Made by a program: the position numbers and the translations under genes | Notes under the pieces: generated by a model | Database searches by the model: none | What the model saw: the letters and a program-made list of their open reading frames with translations, nothing else | What the model was told of the DNA's origin: nothing | Source: Actinoallomurus sp. | GTDB taxonomy: Bacteria; Actinomycetota; Actinomycetes; Streptosporangiales; Streptosporangiaceae | NCBI GenBank assembly: GCA_025964685.1 | Contig: JAOPYG010000011.1 | Location: forward strand, 1 to 44,786 | Reading direction: 5' to 3' | DNA length: 44,786 nucleotides | Shown: positions 8,119 to 18,700 of the stretch, piece after piece | How the letters are laid out: every line of letters starts with the position of its first letter | Numbering within the stretch: the first letter of the stretch is position 1

Positions 8119-9519
8119 TCAGCCGCCCAGACCGCGCACCTTCGGATAGACCTGCAGAACGGCGAGGGCCAGCGGGACCAGGGCCACGATGGCCATCATG
8201 TCGATGATGTCCCCCGCCCGGCCCCAGAACGGAGTGGGCCGGTGTGCGGGGAGCCACATCGCCATCGTCAGCGTGATCGCGGCGACCGCCAGGACCGCCG
8301 GCAGCACCAGCGCGAGCGCCGCCAGGGGCGAGCCGCGGAGCGACAGCGCGATGTCCAGCAGCCCGAGCCCGCCCATGCCGACGACGAACATCCAGCTGCG
8401 CTGCGATCGGCCGCGGAAGATCCGGGCCCGCAGCAGGAGCGACAGCGAGAGCACGGCCGCCATGATCGGGCCGGACTTACCCGGAGAGAAGGCGAGGAAC
8501 AGCAGTGCCACGGCCGCCACCAGCGCGATGCCGGCCACCAGGCCTGTCGCGAACCGGTCGGCGACACCGGCACGACGCAGGAGGTTCTTGCCGTCGATGA
8601 CCGTGGACTCGCTGCGCAGGTCCTCGGCGCTGGCCGGAATCGGCGGCAGCGGCACCCGGGCGAGACGGAAGGACAGCGTGGGGATGAGGGCGCTGAGCCC
8701 GACCACGATCACGACCGCGCTCGCGGCCACCCCCGCCGGCACGGCGCTGGGGAACAGCAGCGTGACGGCGGTGGCGATCGTCCCCACGACACCGGCGAAG
8801 CCGACGCCGACGAACCACGGCAGCCCGTCGGCCACCCCGAAGCCCGCGATCACCGCGATCGCGGTCGTCGCGGCGAAGGCCGCCAGCAGGTGCGGAGCGC
8901 CCACGCCCAGCAGCGGCAGGTGAGCCCGCGCCGGCGCCAGGAGTCCGGCCAGGAACGCGTACGGCAGAGCGGCGTAGCCGAGGGCCGCACCGCCTGTCGA
9001 GTCACCGACCGCGCGCGACAGCGAGATGCCCAGGACCACCAAGGCGAGCGCGACGACGGCCGCTGCGACGGCCGCGGCGCGCCACTGCGGCCCCGCTGCC
9101 AGGATGGGGACGACGCCGAGGACGAGCGCGGCGGCCCCGGCGACCAGCCCGAAGCGGCGCGTCGTCTCAGGGCGCCAGCGGTCCGCGCGGTCCTTCTTGC
9201 CCGTCGCGACCACGTCGGCGACGTCGTCGTAGACCAGTTCGGGGATCAGCGTCATGCGCGGACGGAAGTACAGGACCTCACCGTCGCGGATGTCGAGTTG
9301 TGCGAGGCTCAGGCCGTTCTCGAGAGGGGGTCCGTCCAGCCGCTGCAAGACCCAACCCGAATGGGCCAGACCGGCGTCGGCCAGGTCACGGCCGGCGGCG
9401 CGGAGCAGCGTCGGCAGCATCTGGACCAGCGGTACCTCGGCCGGGAGCGACAGATCGATACGCCGCCCGGGCGCGACGATCGTGATCCGGCACAGGTCGG
9501 CTCCGGCTTTCGGGCTCAC
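8119..9519 (-). CDS. eccD: Type VII secretion integral membrane protein EccD
   Basis: 466 aa. Residues 1-90 match the ubiquitin-like cytosolic domain of EccD (RITIVAPGRRIDLSLP, then a W-L-R-G pattern). After a charged linker, about eleven hydrophobic helices fill 123-466. EccD dimers form the bulk of the inner-membrane barrel of ESX complexes. GTG start 9519 follows GGGGAGA. It is divergent from eccC, sharing a 100-nt control region, and is followed on the same strand by the YbaB-like gene. Confidence 0.95.
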   Translation of the reverse strand: MSPKAGADLCRITIVAPGRRIDLSLPAEVPLVQMLPTLLRAAGRDLADAGLAHSGWVLQRLDGPPLENGLSLAQLDIRDGEVLYFRPRMTLIPELVYDDVADVVATGKKDRADRWRPETTRRFGLVAGAAALVLGVVPILAAGPQWRAAAVAAAVVALALVVLGISLSRAVGDSTGGAALGYAALPYAFLAGLLAPARAHLPLLGVGAPHLLAAFAATTAIAVIAGFGVADGLPWFVGVGFAGVVGTIATAVTLLFPSAVPAGVAASAVVIVVGLSALIPTLSFRLARVPLPPIPASAEDLRSESTVIDGKNLLRRAGVADRFATGLVAGIALVAAVALLFLAFSPGKSGPIMAAVLSLSLLLRARIFRGRSQRSWMFVVGMGGLGLLDIALSLRGSPLAALALVLPAVLAVAAITLTMAMWLPAHRPTPFWGRAGDIIDMMAIVALVPLALAVLQVYPKVRGLGG

Positions 9520-9540
9520 GGTCTCCCCTATCGGCGAAAT

Positions 9541-9569
9541 TTGAACGGAACATCATGAACCGGCTTAAT
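9541..9569 (+). promoter_or_regulatory. eccC: Candidate eccC promoter
   Basis: TTGAAC (9541-9546), a 17-nt spacer and CTTAAT (9564-9569) lie in the divergent eccD-eccC gap, about 50 nt before the eccC TTG start. A TAGGAT at 9569-9574 is an alternative -10. Confidence 0.4.
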
Positions 9570-9619
9570 AGGATGTCGCTAACTCACGCTCAATGCCAGC
9601 GGCCTCTGGAGGTACTCCG

Positions 9620-12600
9620 TTGAGCACGGTGATCGTCACTAGGCAAGAACGCCGTCCTCCCCCGGAGATGCCCCGCGGCGAGGTCCTGCTTGAATCGCCA
9701 CCGGAAATCCCGGAAACGGCATCCGCCGGGTTTCAGGCGATCCTGACATACGTGCCGATGCTCGCGGGCGGCGGCGCGATGGCCTTCATGATTGTCGCGC
9801 CCGGTTCGAACCCCACCACGTTCCTGACCACCGGCATGATGTCGCTGTCGATGATGGGGATGATGCTGGGCCAGCTCGGCCGCGGCACCGGTGACCGCAA
9901 ACAACGCCTCAACGGCGCCCGCCGCGACTACTTCCGCTACCTGTCGCAGGTGCGCCAGAAGGTACGCCGCGCCACCGCGCAGCAGCGCGAGGCACTCGAG
10001 TGGAACAGCCCGGACCCTGCCTCCCTGTGGTCCCTCGTCATGAGCGCCCGCCTGTGGGAACGCCGGGCCAGCGACGCCGACTTCGGCAACATCCGCATCG
10101 GCAGCGGTCCACAGCGGCTGGCGGTCCAGCTGATCCCGCCGGAGACCAAACCGATCGAGGACCTGGAGCCGATGACCGCCGGCGCGCTCCGGCGGTTCGT
10201 ACGCGCGCACTCCACGGTGCCGAACCTGCCGATCGCGGTCTCCCTCTCGTCGTTCGCGCGGATTCTCCCGGCCGGTGACCCCCGGGCCGTACGCGGCCTG
10301 GTGTACTCGCTGATCGCGCAGGCCGCGGCGTTCCACTCACCGGATGACCTGCGGATCTCGCTGTGTGCGTCACCCGACCGGATGCCGATGTGGGACTGGA
10401 TGAAGTGGCTCCCGCACGCGGTGCATCCCGAGGACACCGACGCCGCCGGGCCGGTGCGGCTGATGGCCAAATCCATGTCGGAGCTGGAGGCGATGCTCGG
10501 ACCGGAGCTCAAGGAGCGGCCGCGGTTCTCCCCCGGCCTGTCCGCCGACGACATGCCGTACCACATCGTCATCGTGGACGGCGGCGCGGTCAGTGTGGAC
10601 AGCCAGCTCAGCGCGGACGGTATCGACGGCGTCACCGTCATCGACCTGACCGGGGTGGTCACCCCGACTCCGGAGTCGACCATGCTGCGGCTCAGCGTCC
10701 ACCCCGAGGCGATGAGCATCATCCGCAAGGACCGCACCGGCAAGGAGGTCGCCCAGTCGCTCGGCAGACCCGACGTCATGGACTTCGTGTCCATGGACGG
10801 CCTGGTCCGGCAGTTGTCCCCGCTCCGCACGAGCGGTGCGAGCGAGCCCGAGCAGAGCGCGCTGAGCGCGAACCGTACGCTGACCTCCCTGCTCGGCATC
10901 AAGGACCCGGCCCACATCGACACGCGCGCCCTGTGGCGGCTGCGCCCGCCCCGCAGCCGCTTGCGGGTGCCGATCGGCGTCGCCGCCGACGGCCGGCCCG
11001 TGGAGATGGACATCAAGGAGTCGGCGCAGGGCGGCATGGGCCCCCACGGCCTGGTCATCGGCGCGACCGGGTCGGGCAAGTCCGAGCTTCTGCGCACCCT
11101 CGTCCTCGGGCTCGCGGTGACGCACTCCTCCGAGGTCCTCAACTTCGTACTCGTCGACTTCAAGGGTGGCGCGACCTTCCTCGGCCTGGATTCCCTGCAG
11201 CACGTCGCCGCGGTCATCACCAACCTGGAGGACGAGCTCCCGCTGGTCGACCGCATGTACGACGCCCTCCACGGTGAGATGGTGCGGCGCCAGGAGTTCC
11301 TGCGGGCGGCGGGCAACTACGCCTCTCTGCGCGACTACGAGGCGGCCCGTGAGCGCGGCGCCCAGATCCCGCCGATGCCGACGCTGTTCGTGGTGCTGGA
11401 TGAGTTCTCCGAGCTCCTCTCGGCCAAGCCGGAGTTCGCTGAGCTCTTCGTCATGATCGGCCGGCTCGGCCGGTCCCTCGGGGTCCATCTGCTGCTCGCG
11501 TCGCAGCGCCTGGAGGAGGGCAAGCTGCGCGGCCTCGACACGCACCTGTCGTACCGCATCGGCCTGAGGACCTTCTCGGCCATGGAGAGCCGCGTCGTCC
11601 TCGGCGTGCCCGACGCGTACGAACTGCCGTCCCAGCCGGGCAACGGCTACCTGAAGTTCGACACCACCGGGATGACGAGGTTCAAGGCGGCGTACGTCTC
11701 CGGCACGTTCAAGCCGGAGGAGGAGGCGGAGAAGGACGGCGGCCCGCGCGTCGTGCCGCAGATCGTGCCCTTCATGCCCGACTACCTCGCTCCGCAGGTC
11801 ATCGCGGATCCAGACCCGGAGCACACTCGCGACGCCAATGACTCCACCGCGGACGACAGCCTCTTCGACATCGTGGTCCGGCAGCTCGCCGGACAGGGGC
11901 CGCCGGCCCACGAGATCTGGCTCCCCCCGCTCGACGCGCCGTCGCCCCTCGACCAGCTGATCCCCGGGCTCACGGCCACGCCCAACCTGGGGTACACCTC
12001 GCCGGGCTGGGAGGGCCGTGGCCGGCTGTCCGCTCCGGTCGGCATCGTCGACCGTCCCTTCGACCAGCGTCGCGACCCGATGTGGGTGGACCTCGGCGGC
12101 GCCGCCGGCAACGTCGCGATCGTCGGCGGCCCGCAGAGCGGCAAGTCCACGATGCTGCGGAGCCTGATCACCTCGCTCGCCCTCCTGCACACACCGCAGG
12201 AGGTCCAGTTCTACTGCCTGGACTTCGGCGGCGGAACGCTCTCGTCGCTGGCGAAACTGCCGCACGTCGGCGGTGTCGCCTCCCGTCTCGACGGCGACCG
12301 GGTCCGGCGTACGGTCGCGGAGATGTCGGCCCTGCTGACCCAGCGCGAACGGGAGTTCACCGAGCGCGGGATCGACTCGATCGCGACGTACCGGCGGCTG
12401 CGCGCCGAGGGGAGCGTGCCCGGCGACGGGTTCGGCGACGTCTTCCTCGTCATCGACAACTGGCTGCTGCTGCGGCAGGACTTCGACACCGTTGAGGGCA
12501 GCATCACCGACCTCGCGTCGCGCGGGCTGGGCTTCGGCATCCACGTGATCGCCACGAGCAACAAGTGGTCGGAGTTCCGGATGAACATCCGGGACCTGTT

Positions 12601-13597
12601 CGGCACCCGCGTGGAGCTGCGGCTCGGTGACCCGTACGAGTCTGAGATCAACCGCAAGCTCGCCGCCAACGTGCCGCAGAACACGCCGGGACGCGGTCTG
12701 ACCCGTGACGGGCTGCACTTCCTCGGGGCGCTGCCGCGCATCGACGGGCACCAGGCCTCGGAGGACCTCAGCGACGGGGTCCGCTCCCTCGTGGAGACCG
12801 TGTCGGCGGCGTGGAACGGCCCGACCGCGCCGAGCGTCCGGCTGCTGCCGGGCGTGCTCGCCCCCTCGGCGCTGCCGACGCCCGCGGTGTCCGGCCAGCG
12901 GATCCCGATCGGCATCGACGAGGACACTCTGTCGCCCGTCATGCTGGACTTCGCCCACGACGCCCACTTCGTCGTGATCGGTGACACCGAGTCGGGCAAG
13001 TCCAATCTCCTGCGGCTCATCGCGGAGGGCATCGTCGCCCGCAACACCCCGGACGAGGCGCGGCTCATCTTCATCGACTACCGCCGCTCACTCCTCGACA
13101 CGGTCGACACCGAGCACCGGATCGGCTACGCGGCGGCGAGCACCTCCGCGGTCTCCCTGCTGCAGGACGTGCACGGCGCGCTCGTCAACCGGCTGCCGAC
13201 GTCGGACCTGACCCCGGAGCAGTTGCGCAACCGGTCGTGGTGGCAGGGCTCGGACCTCTACCTGATCATCGACGACTACGACCTGGTGGCCACCTCGAAC
13301 AACCCGCTGCTGCCGATCGTCGAGCTCCTGCCGCAGGCACGCGACATCGGCCTGCACGTGGTGCTGGCCCGCGCGATGGGCGGTGCCGGGCGTGCGATGT
13401 ACGACCCGGTGATCCAGCGGATCAAGGACATGGCCAATCCCGCCCTGATTCTGTCCGGCACCAAGGAAGAGGGCGCCCTGTTCGGTGACGTACGCCCGAG
13501 GCCGCTGCCGCCGGGACGGGGATATTACTTCGAGCGGCGGACCGGGACCCGGCTCATCCAGAGCGCGTATCGCGGCGACGGGGAGGCCACCGGCTGA
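9620..13597 (+). CDS. eccC: Type VII secretion ATPase EccC (EccCa-EccCb fusion)
   Basis: 1325 aa; the FtsK/SpoIIIE-type motor that recognises and drives ESX substrates. Two N-terminal membrane helices (about 37-57 and 62-82) are followed by a cytosolic part with three ATPase domains. Their P-loops are GATGSGKS (about 481), GGPQSGKS (about 836) and GDTESGKS (about 1121). Walker B in domain 1 is a full VVLDE; domains 2 and 3 have VIDN and IIDD, as usual for the regulatory domains. Mycobacterial ESX-1 splits this protein in two; here it is one chain. I chose TTG 9620 because GGAGGT lies 6 nt upstream and the protein then begins STVIVTRQERRPPPEMP-GE, the family start; an ATG at 9593 has no ribosome-binding site. 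Confidence 0.96.
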   Translation: MSTVIVTRQERRPPPEMPRGEVLLESPPEIPETASAGFQAILTYVPMLAGGGAMAFMIVAPGSNPTTFLTTGMMSLSMMGMMLGQLGRGTGDRKQRLNGARRDYFRYLSQVRQKVRRATAQQREALEWNSPDPASLWSLVMSARLWERRASDADFGNIRIGSGPQRLAVQLIPPETKPIEDLEPMTAGALRRFVRAHSTVPNLPIAVSLSSFARILPAGDPRAVRGLVYSLIAQAAAFHSPDDLRISLCASPDRMPMWDWMKWLPHAVHPEDTDAAGPVRLMAKSMSELEAMLGPELKERPRFSPGLSADDMPYHIVIVDGGAVSVDSQLSADGIDGVTVIDLTGVVTPTPESTMLRLSVHPEAMSIIRKDRTGKEVAQSLGRPDVMDFVSMDGLVRQLSPLRTSGASEPEQSALSANRTLTSLLGIKDPAHIDTRALWRLRPPRSRLRVPIGVAADGRPVEMDIKESAQGGMGPHGLVIGATGSGKSELLRTLVLGLAVTHSSEVLNFVLVDFKGGATFLGLDSLQHVAAVITNLEDELPLVDRMYDALHGEMVRRQEFLRAAGNYASLRDYEAARERGAQIPPMPTLFVVLDEFSELLSAKPEFAELFVMIGRLGRSLGVHLLLASQRLEEGKLRGLDTHLSYRIGLRTFSAMESRVVLGVPDAYELPSQPGNGYLKFDTTGMTRFKAAYVSGTFKPEEEAEKDGGPRVVPQIVPFMPDYLAPQVIADPDPEHTRDANDSTADDSLFDIVVRQLAGQGPPAHEIWLPPLDAPSPLDQLIPGLTATPNLGYTSPGWEGRGRLSAPVGIVDRPFDQRRDPMWVDLGGAAGNVAIVGGPQSGKSTMLRSLITSLALLHTPQEVQFYCLDFGGGTLSSLAKLPHVGGVASRLDGDRVRRTVAEMSALLTQREREFTERGIDSIATYRRLRAEGSVPGDGFGDVFLVIDNWLLLRQDFDTVEGSITDLASRGLGFGIHVIATSNKWSEFRMNIRDLFGTRVELRLGDPYESEINRKLAANVPQNTPGRGLTRDGLHFLGALPRIDGHQASEDLSDGVRSLVETVSAAWNGPTAPSVRLLPGVLAPSALPTPAVSGQRIPIGIDEDTLSPVMLDFAHDAHFVVIGDTESGKSNLLRLIAEGIVARNTPDEARLIFIDYRRSLLDTVDTEHRIGYAAASTSAVSLLQDVHGALVNRLPTSDLTPEQLRNRSWWQGSDLYLIIDDYDLVATSNNPLLPIVELLPQARDIGLHVVLARAMGGAGRAMYDPVIQRIKDMANPALILSGTKEEGALFGDVRPRPLPPGRGYYFERRTGTRLIQSAYRGDGEATG

Positions 13598-13619
13598 CCC
13601 GTGCCGCCGGGCGCACGGG
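13598..13619. terminator. Hairpin between convergent eccC and mycosin genes
   Basis: Perfect 7-bp stem CCCGTGC/GCACGGG with an 8-nt loop directly after the eccC stop codon, in the 70-nt gap to the convergent mycosin gene. No T-tract, as is common in actinomycetes. Confidence 0.5.
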
Positions 13620-13667
13620 CTGAACCCGGCCCTCGGCGTCAGGTGTGGCGCCGGTATGGCGGAGCGC

Positions 13668-14912
13668 CTAGCGGCCGGGTCGCCAGCCCCGGCGGCGGCC
13701 CATCGGGATGAAGACCCCGCCGGCCACCGCGAGCGCGCTCGCGCCCAGGGCCACGCCGGTGACCAGCAGCGCCACGGAGCGGGTCTGCCGGTCCGGCGGC
13801 CGCCGGTACGCCACGCGGATGGACCGGGTGTCGCCCGGAGCGGCGACGCCGGAGTTCGAGCTCTCCCCGGGCAGCAGGGCGGTCACCGCCTGCATCGGAT
13901 TGATCATGCCCGCGCCGGAGCCAGCACCGCTGGAGCCGTCGGCGGTCGCCTCGAGGCGGCTCTTGACCTGCTTGTAGGTCAGCCCTGGATGGTAGGCGCG
14001 CACCAGAACCGCGGTGCCGGACACGAACGCCGCGGCGAAGCTCGTGCCCTCCTCCGCCGGCGCGTACCCGCCCGGCCAGGTCGTGGCGACCTCCTTGCCG
14101 GGTGCGCTGACGCTGACCTTCGTCTGGGTGTTGGAGGAGTCCGCCACCGAACCGTTGGGGTCCAGCGAGCCGACACCGATGACGTCCGGGTACGCGGCCG
14201 GATACGCGGGGCCGACCGTGCCCTTGTCCTGGTCGGTGACGTTGCCGGCCGCGGCCACAACGACCACGTCGTGTGCCTGGGCGAACCGGACCGCGGACCG
14301 GAGCGCGAGCGTGTCCGGCGCGGTGACCGAGACGTTGATGACCTTCGCCTTCAGCGACACCGCCGTCCTGATGGCCTGGGGCAGCCGGGGGTCCGGTCCG
14401 TCGGTGTGGTCCTCGTTGGTGAACTTCACCGAGATCAGGTGCGCGCCCGGCGCGACGCCGACGAAGGGCATGTCCCGCGACCGCCGGTCCTGGGCGCCGA
14501 TGATGCCCGCGACCCCGGTGCCGTGACCGATGCAGTCACGCATCATCGTGTGCGTCACGTCGACGGAGGTCACATGCCCGGCGAGCTGCGGCTGGGTCGT
14601 GTCGACGCCGCTGTCGACGACCGCCACCGAGACTCCGCTGCCCCGGGTGAGGGACCAGACCCGGGTGAAGTCGAGCCGCTTCTGTGCCCACGGCTCGGTC
14701 GTCAGTGCGGCCGCGGCCTGGGGCGGGTTACATGCGATCGTGGGCGTGGGTTTAGGTGGAGGCTTGGCCGCGGATCGGCTCGGCGACGCCGTGGACTTCG
14801 GAGTGCTCTTGGGAGTCGGCTTGGCGGCGGCGGACGGTGTGCCGACGAACGCGGCCAGGCCAAGCGCCCCCGCGGCGGCGAGCCCGCCCAGTTTCACGGC
14901 CCTCACGCGCAT
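13668..14912 (-). CDS. mycP: Mycosin, ESX-associated subtilisin protease
   Basis: 414 aa: signal peptide (1-30), a Thr/Ser/Pro/Lys-rich linker (31-58), an S8 protease domain, and a C-terminal transmembrane helix (about 380-402) followed by a basic tail. All catalytic elements are present: Asp100 (VVDSG), His130 (GHGTG), oxyanion Asn224 (AAAGN) and Ser291 (GTSFAA). Mycosins sit on the outer face of the membrane and are needed for ESX complex stability and substrate processing. I chose ATG 14912 because the signal peptide then starts at once; the frame extends 16 codons further. It converges with eccC and diverges from the YbaB/toxin cassette. Confidence 0.93.
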   Translation of the reverse strand: MRVRAVKLGGLAAAGALGLAAFVGTPSAAAKPTPKSTPKSTASPSRSAAKPPPKPTPTIACNPPQAAAALTTEPWAQKRLDFTRVWSLTRGSGVSVAVVDSGVDTTQPQLAGHVTSVDVTHTMMRDCIGHGTGVAGIIGAQDRRSRDMPFVGVAPGAHLISVKFTNEDHTDGPDPRLPQAIRTAVSLKAKVINVSVTAPDTLALRSAVRFAQAHDVVVVAAAGNVTDQDKGTVGPAYPAAYPDVIGVGSLDPNGSVADSSNTQTKVSVSAPGKEVATTWPGGYAPAEEGTSFAAAFVSGTAVLVRAYHPGLTYKQVKSRLEATADGSSGAGSGAGMINPMQAVTALLPGESSNSGVAAPGDTRSIRVAYRRPPDRQTRSVALLVTGVALGASALAVAGGVFIPMGRRRGWRPGR

Positions 14913-15097
14913 CCCCCTACCGTCGTGCCGGCCCGGCCGGCATCCCGAAAAAAGCGGCATGAAGCAAGATGCTGGCTCGCGGCTACTTTATGCTTGATCC
15001 GCCCCGGCGTCCGGATGGAATGTTACAAAGAGGAACCCGCTCGAGTGACCCAGCGTCTCTCCATAGTCCGACGTCGCGAGATGACTGGAGGTGTCGC

Positions 15098-15292
15098 ATG
15101 AGTGTCGAGTCCGGCACATCGCTCGAAGAACCCGCCGGTGACTACTCGCGGGGGCACGTCCAGGACATCCGGTTCGACCCGCGCGTCTACCGCAGGCCCG
15201 ACAGCGGTGAGCTTCCCCGCGCCGTCATGCAGCTGATCTCCGAGGCCACGGCCGCCGGTGGCTCTCGGCGAGGAGACGAAGTCCTGACGTGA
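15098..15292 (+). CDS. Short YbaB-like fragment protein
   Basis: 64 aa with a strong GGAGGTG 4 nt before the ATG, so it is probably translated. Residues 25-55 (DIRFDPRVYRR...) match the core strand and helix of the 130-aa YbaB-like protein encoded 12 nt downstream (DIRFDPRVYER...), but the N-terminal coiled coil and first strands are absent. It looks like a partial duplication of its neighbour or a decayed paralogue. It could pair with the full-length protein; function unknown. Confidence 0.65.
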   Translation: MSVESGTSLEEPAGDYSRGHVQDIRFDPRVYRRPDSGELPRAVMQLISEATAAGGSRRGDEVLT

Positions 15293-15304
15293 TGGAGCCG
15301 TGGA

Positions 15305-15697
15305 ATGGATGAGGAGACGAACGCGTCGTTTCGCGAAATCGCGGGCGACTATCGCCGACGCCTGGATGAATTGCGGCAGATGCAGCACGATGTTCGTCAG
15401 GTGACGGCCACCGCGCGCACGCGCGACGGCCTCGTGTCGGTCGAAGTGGGTCCGCAGGGGCAGCTGCGCGATATCCGATTCGACCCGCGGGTGTACGAAC
15501 GCATGAGCCCGCAACGGCTGGCTCGTACGATCAAGGAATTGACCGGCGAGGCGGCCAGTGAGGCGGCCGGACAAGCCAAACAGATCACCGCCGCGTTCCT
15601 GCCGGAGGACCTGGTCGCCCGGCTTCGCGACGGAGAAGAAGACCTGACCGCGTTTCTGCCGGATGCGCCCAGCATCCCCGATGACGTCCAGGAGTGA
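15305..15697 (+). CDS. YbaB/EbfC-family protein upstream of the effector
   Basis: 130 aa: coiled coil (about 8-35), strands with VTATARTRDGLVSVEVGPQG (33-52), then DIRFDPRVYER and a helix, and an acidic C-terminal tail. It belongs to the YbaB/EbfC fold. It is 12 nt upstream of the 1340-aa toxin-like gene, as espL sits among ESX-1 substrates in mycobacteria, so a chaperone or regulator role for that effector is plausible (inference). DNA-binding activity cannot be judged from sequence. Confidence 0.82.
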   Translation: MDEETNASFREIAGDYRRRLDELRQMQHDVRQVTATARTRDGLVSVEVGPQGQLRDIRFDPRVYERMSPQRLARTIKELTGEAASEAAGQAKQITAAFLPEDLVARLRDGEEDLTAFLPDAPSIPDDVQE

Positions 15698-15709
15698 CCC
15701 GGACACCGG

Positions 15710-18700
15710 ATGGGAGTGATGGTGGCCGAGACGGGGTACACGGCGGTTCCGTCGACATGGGTGGGCTCCGGCCACGGCATGATCGACACGTCGGAGACGC
15801 TGGCTTCGGCGGTCGACACGCTGTGCCACGCGCTGGCGTCGGCCGGAGAGTGCTGGGGCGCCGACGACATCGGGCGGGCGTTCTTCAACGGGGAAGGTAA
15901 GACGCCCGGCTTCGGCACCTCGCGGGACACCGTACTGGCCGACCTGGCCGACATGGTCAACGTGGTGCGTGCCACCGGCGGCCTGCTGACCGTCGCGGGC
16001 CACACCTATTCGGTCGCCGAAGCGGCGAGCAACGTCGGGTCGGCGCTGCCGGAGCACGCCGACCAGAAGGCCGTCGCGGCCGTCGATCCCTACTACCTGC
16101 CCGAGGTCTCGCAGACGCTGGCGAAGTCCGACCCGCCGCCGTCGGAGTTCATGCAGATCCTCGGACTGCTGGAAATGCTGGTGGGGGGCTGCCAGTGGCC
16201 GGACGGCAGCATGTCGGGGCTGGCCTCCATGCGGGACGCCTTTCACGCCGCGGCCTCCTCCGTCAACTCCGTGGCCGAGGAGGTCGGCGGACATGCCCGT
16301 ACCGTGACGACCGACAACGCGGGTGAGGCGACCGAGAACTTCGCCTCGTTCGCGGCGGCGTTGCAGGGCGGCGGCGACGCGGGCGGCCTGCGCTGGCTGG
16401 CGGAGGCATGCCAGGGGCTGGGCGACTCGACCGACTTTCTGCTGAAACAGAAGAACGCCGCCCGGATGCAGTTCACGCTCTCCCTCGCCTTCCTGGCCGC
16501 GACGTGGGTGATCGCACTCGCGGTGTCGTGGATCACCGCCGGAAGCTCGGTGGCGGGAGCCACCGCGACCACCGAGGCCGAAGGGTTCGTGCTCAGGACC
16601 TTCCTGCAAGGTGTGCGCAAGGCCGTGCTCACGGGCCTCTGGTTCGGCGGTGGCCTGGACGCCGTCGGTCAGTACGCCCGTATCCACGAGGGCGTGCAGA
16701 AGGACTTCAGCCTGACCGAACTCGCCAAGGCCTCCGGAGAGGGCGCGCTCGCCGGCGGTGTGATGGGAGCGGCCGGCGGTTGGGTCGCCCAGTCGGGCAA
16801 CCGGTTCGCCACCGTGCTCTCCGGCTACATGAAGGCAGGCGGTCTCAAGGGCACCGTCCTCCATTACGGCTTCAGCGGCACCACCGCCACCGCGGGCAAC
16901 GTCGCCGCGCAGGCCGCCTTCGACCACGGGCACGTCGACCTCGCCCAGGCCGCCCAGTTCGGCTTCGGCATGGTCGGAATGGAGGCGTTCAAGGATGCCG
17001 GCAGGCATGCCGGCAGCCACTTCGGTGGTGGCCAGGCTCCTCCCAGCGCCATCGCCGAAACCGGCGCTCCGCTTACGGACCCCGTGCACACCGACGTTCC
17101 GGTGTCCTCTCCGCACGACACGCCGACGAACGGCGGCCAGCCGGGCCCCGGCGGCCGGACCGTGTCCGCGGACTACTCGCCGAGCGGCGACCGGGGACCG
17201 GTCGACACACCTCCCGCCGGGCAGTCACACGACGTCTCGCCCGGTGGCCCGGTGCACGACACCCGGCTCGCGGGCACCGACGTCCAGGAGCAGCCCCCGG
17301 CCCACGACAGCGGCGGCGTCCACCCGGCCGGGCAGAACGTCGCGAACGCGCGAGGTTCGGCGCCGGTTCCGCGGGGTGAGGCCGAGGGGCCCGTCGTCAT
17401 GGGGACGAGCTCCCACGGCGGGGAGCCCGTGCCCGGAGGCGCGTCCGGACGTGAGGGGGGACGGCCGAGCGTCGCCGACCTCCTGCAAGGCAAGACGGCG
17501 CCCTCCGCGAGGGCCGGCTCGACCGGACGCGGCCCCGTCGAAGGGCAGGTCCGTTCCGGGGACGTCGTACCTCCGGAGTCACGGACCGCTCCGCGCACCG
17601 CCGAGCCCGTCCACGACACTCCGGTCAGACGCGACGAGAGCACTCCTCCGGGCGCCGAGCGCAGGGCGGAGCCGCCAGGTCGCGGCACGCCGACGGGCGG
17701 CGAACAGAACGCCTCCGGTCACGGCACGCAGCCGTCCGGCCGACCCGCCGAGCCCGCGGCCCCGACCCGTACTGGAGAGCCGCGGCCCCCGGAGAACCTC
17801 CCGCCCGGAGGCAAGGCGCCCGAGTCACCCCAGAACGTCGCGTCCGGGGCGGCCGAGCCCACCGGCCATCAGGCCGCACCACGGCAGGGCACCGAGGGCG
17901 GCACCGCAGGGCGTGGTCCGGCCAACCACGAGGACCTCGCAGCCGCCGTCATCCCGGCCCAGGAGCACGGATCCGGTGTCTCCGGCCCGCCCCGCGCCGA
18001 ACCCCCGGCCGGTCATTCGACGGCCTCGTCCGAGACGTCACCGGCCTCACGTAACGAGTCGTCGGCACCGCCGCATGAGCCCACGGCACCATCTCCGGAG
18101 GCCAACGGCGGCCATCGTCCTGCCCTGGGCCGGGACGCCGAGGGACGGCACATCCTGGACCGCACGCACCTCGACGGGGCGCTGCGCCACGCGGGGTACG
18201 CCGACCCCGTTCCGGCGCCCGAAGTCCATCCCCAAGCGCTCCGTGATCTTCGTCCGGCGGGTCAGAGCGGAACGCGGGGTGAGCCACGAGCGGCGGACCC
18301 GGTGCGGCTGGCGGCCGATCTGCGCGACGTACTGCGCGCGCCGACCGTCGAAGGTGGCGACCTGCTCGCCCGCCTGCACGAGTTGCGCCAGGACCCGGCC
18401 GCCGCGCATCGCCTGGGCGATGCCTATCGTCAGGCGACCGGTCGTGACCTGCGCTCCGACATCGAGCAGGCCCGCTCGGACGGCCGGCTGGACTTCGACC
18501 CCGAGCCTTACCTCCAGCACCTGCTGCCCGATCCGATGACGGCCCAGCGGCTGGCCCACGAAGGCGCGTACACCGATCCGGGGGATCCGCGGTTCACGCG
18601 GGACCTGCACGATGCCATCGAGGCCGGTGACGGTCCGCGGGTCGGAGAGCTCCTCAACCGCACCGGCCGATCGCCGGAGCACAACTGGCGGCTGCAGGAC

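Noticed and set aside
9556-9580. TGAACC upstream of eccC as an ECF promoter
   Set aside because: The 16-nt downstream position reads GCTAAC rather than CGT, so it does not match the sigma factor's own promoter.
10370-12967. 865-codon minus-strand frame opposite eccC
   Set aside because: Low-complexity Arg/Gly/Asp/Val-rich translation without domains; eccC is unambiguous on the other strand.
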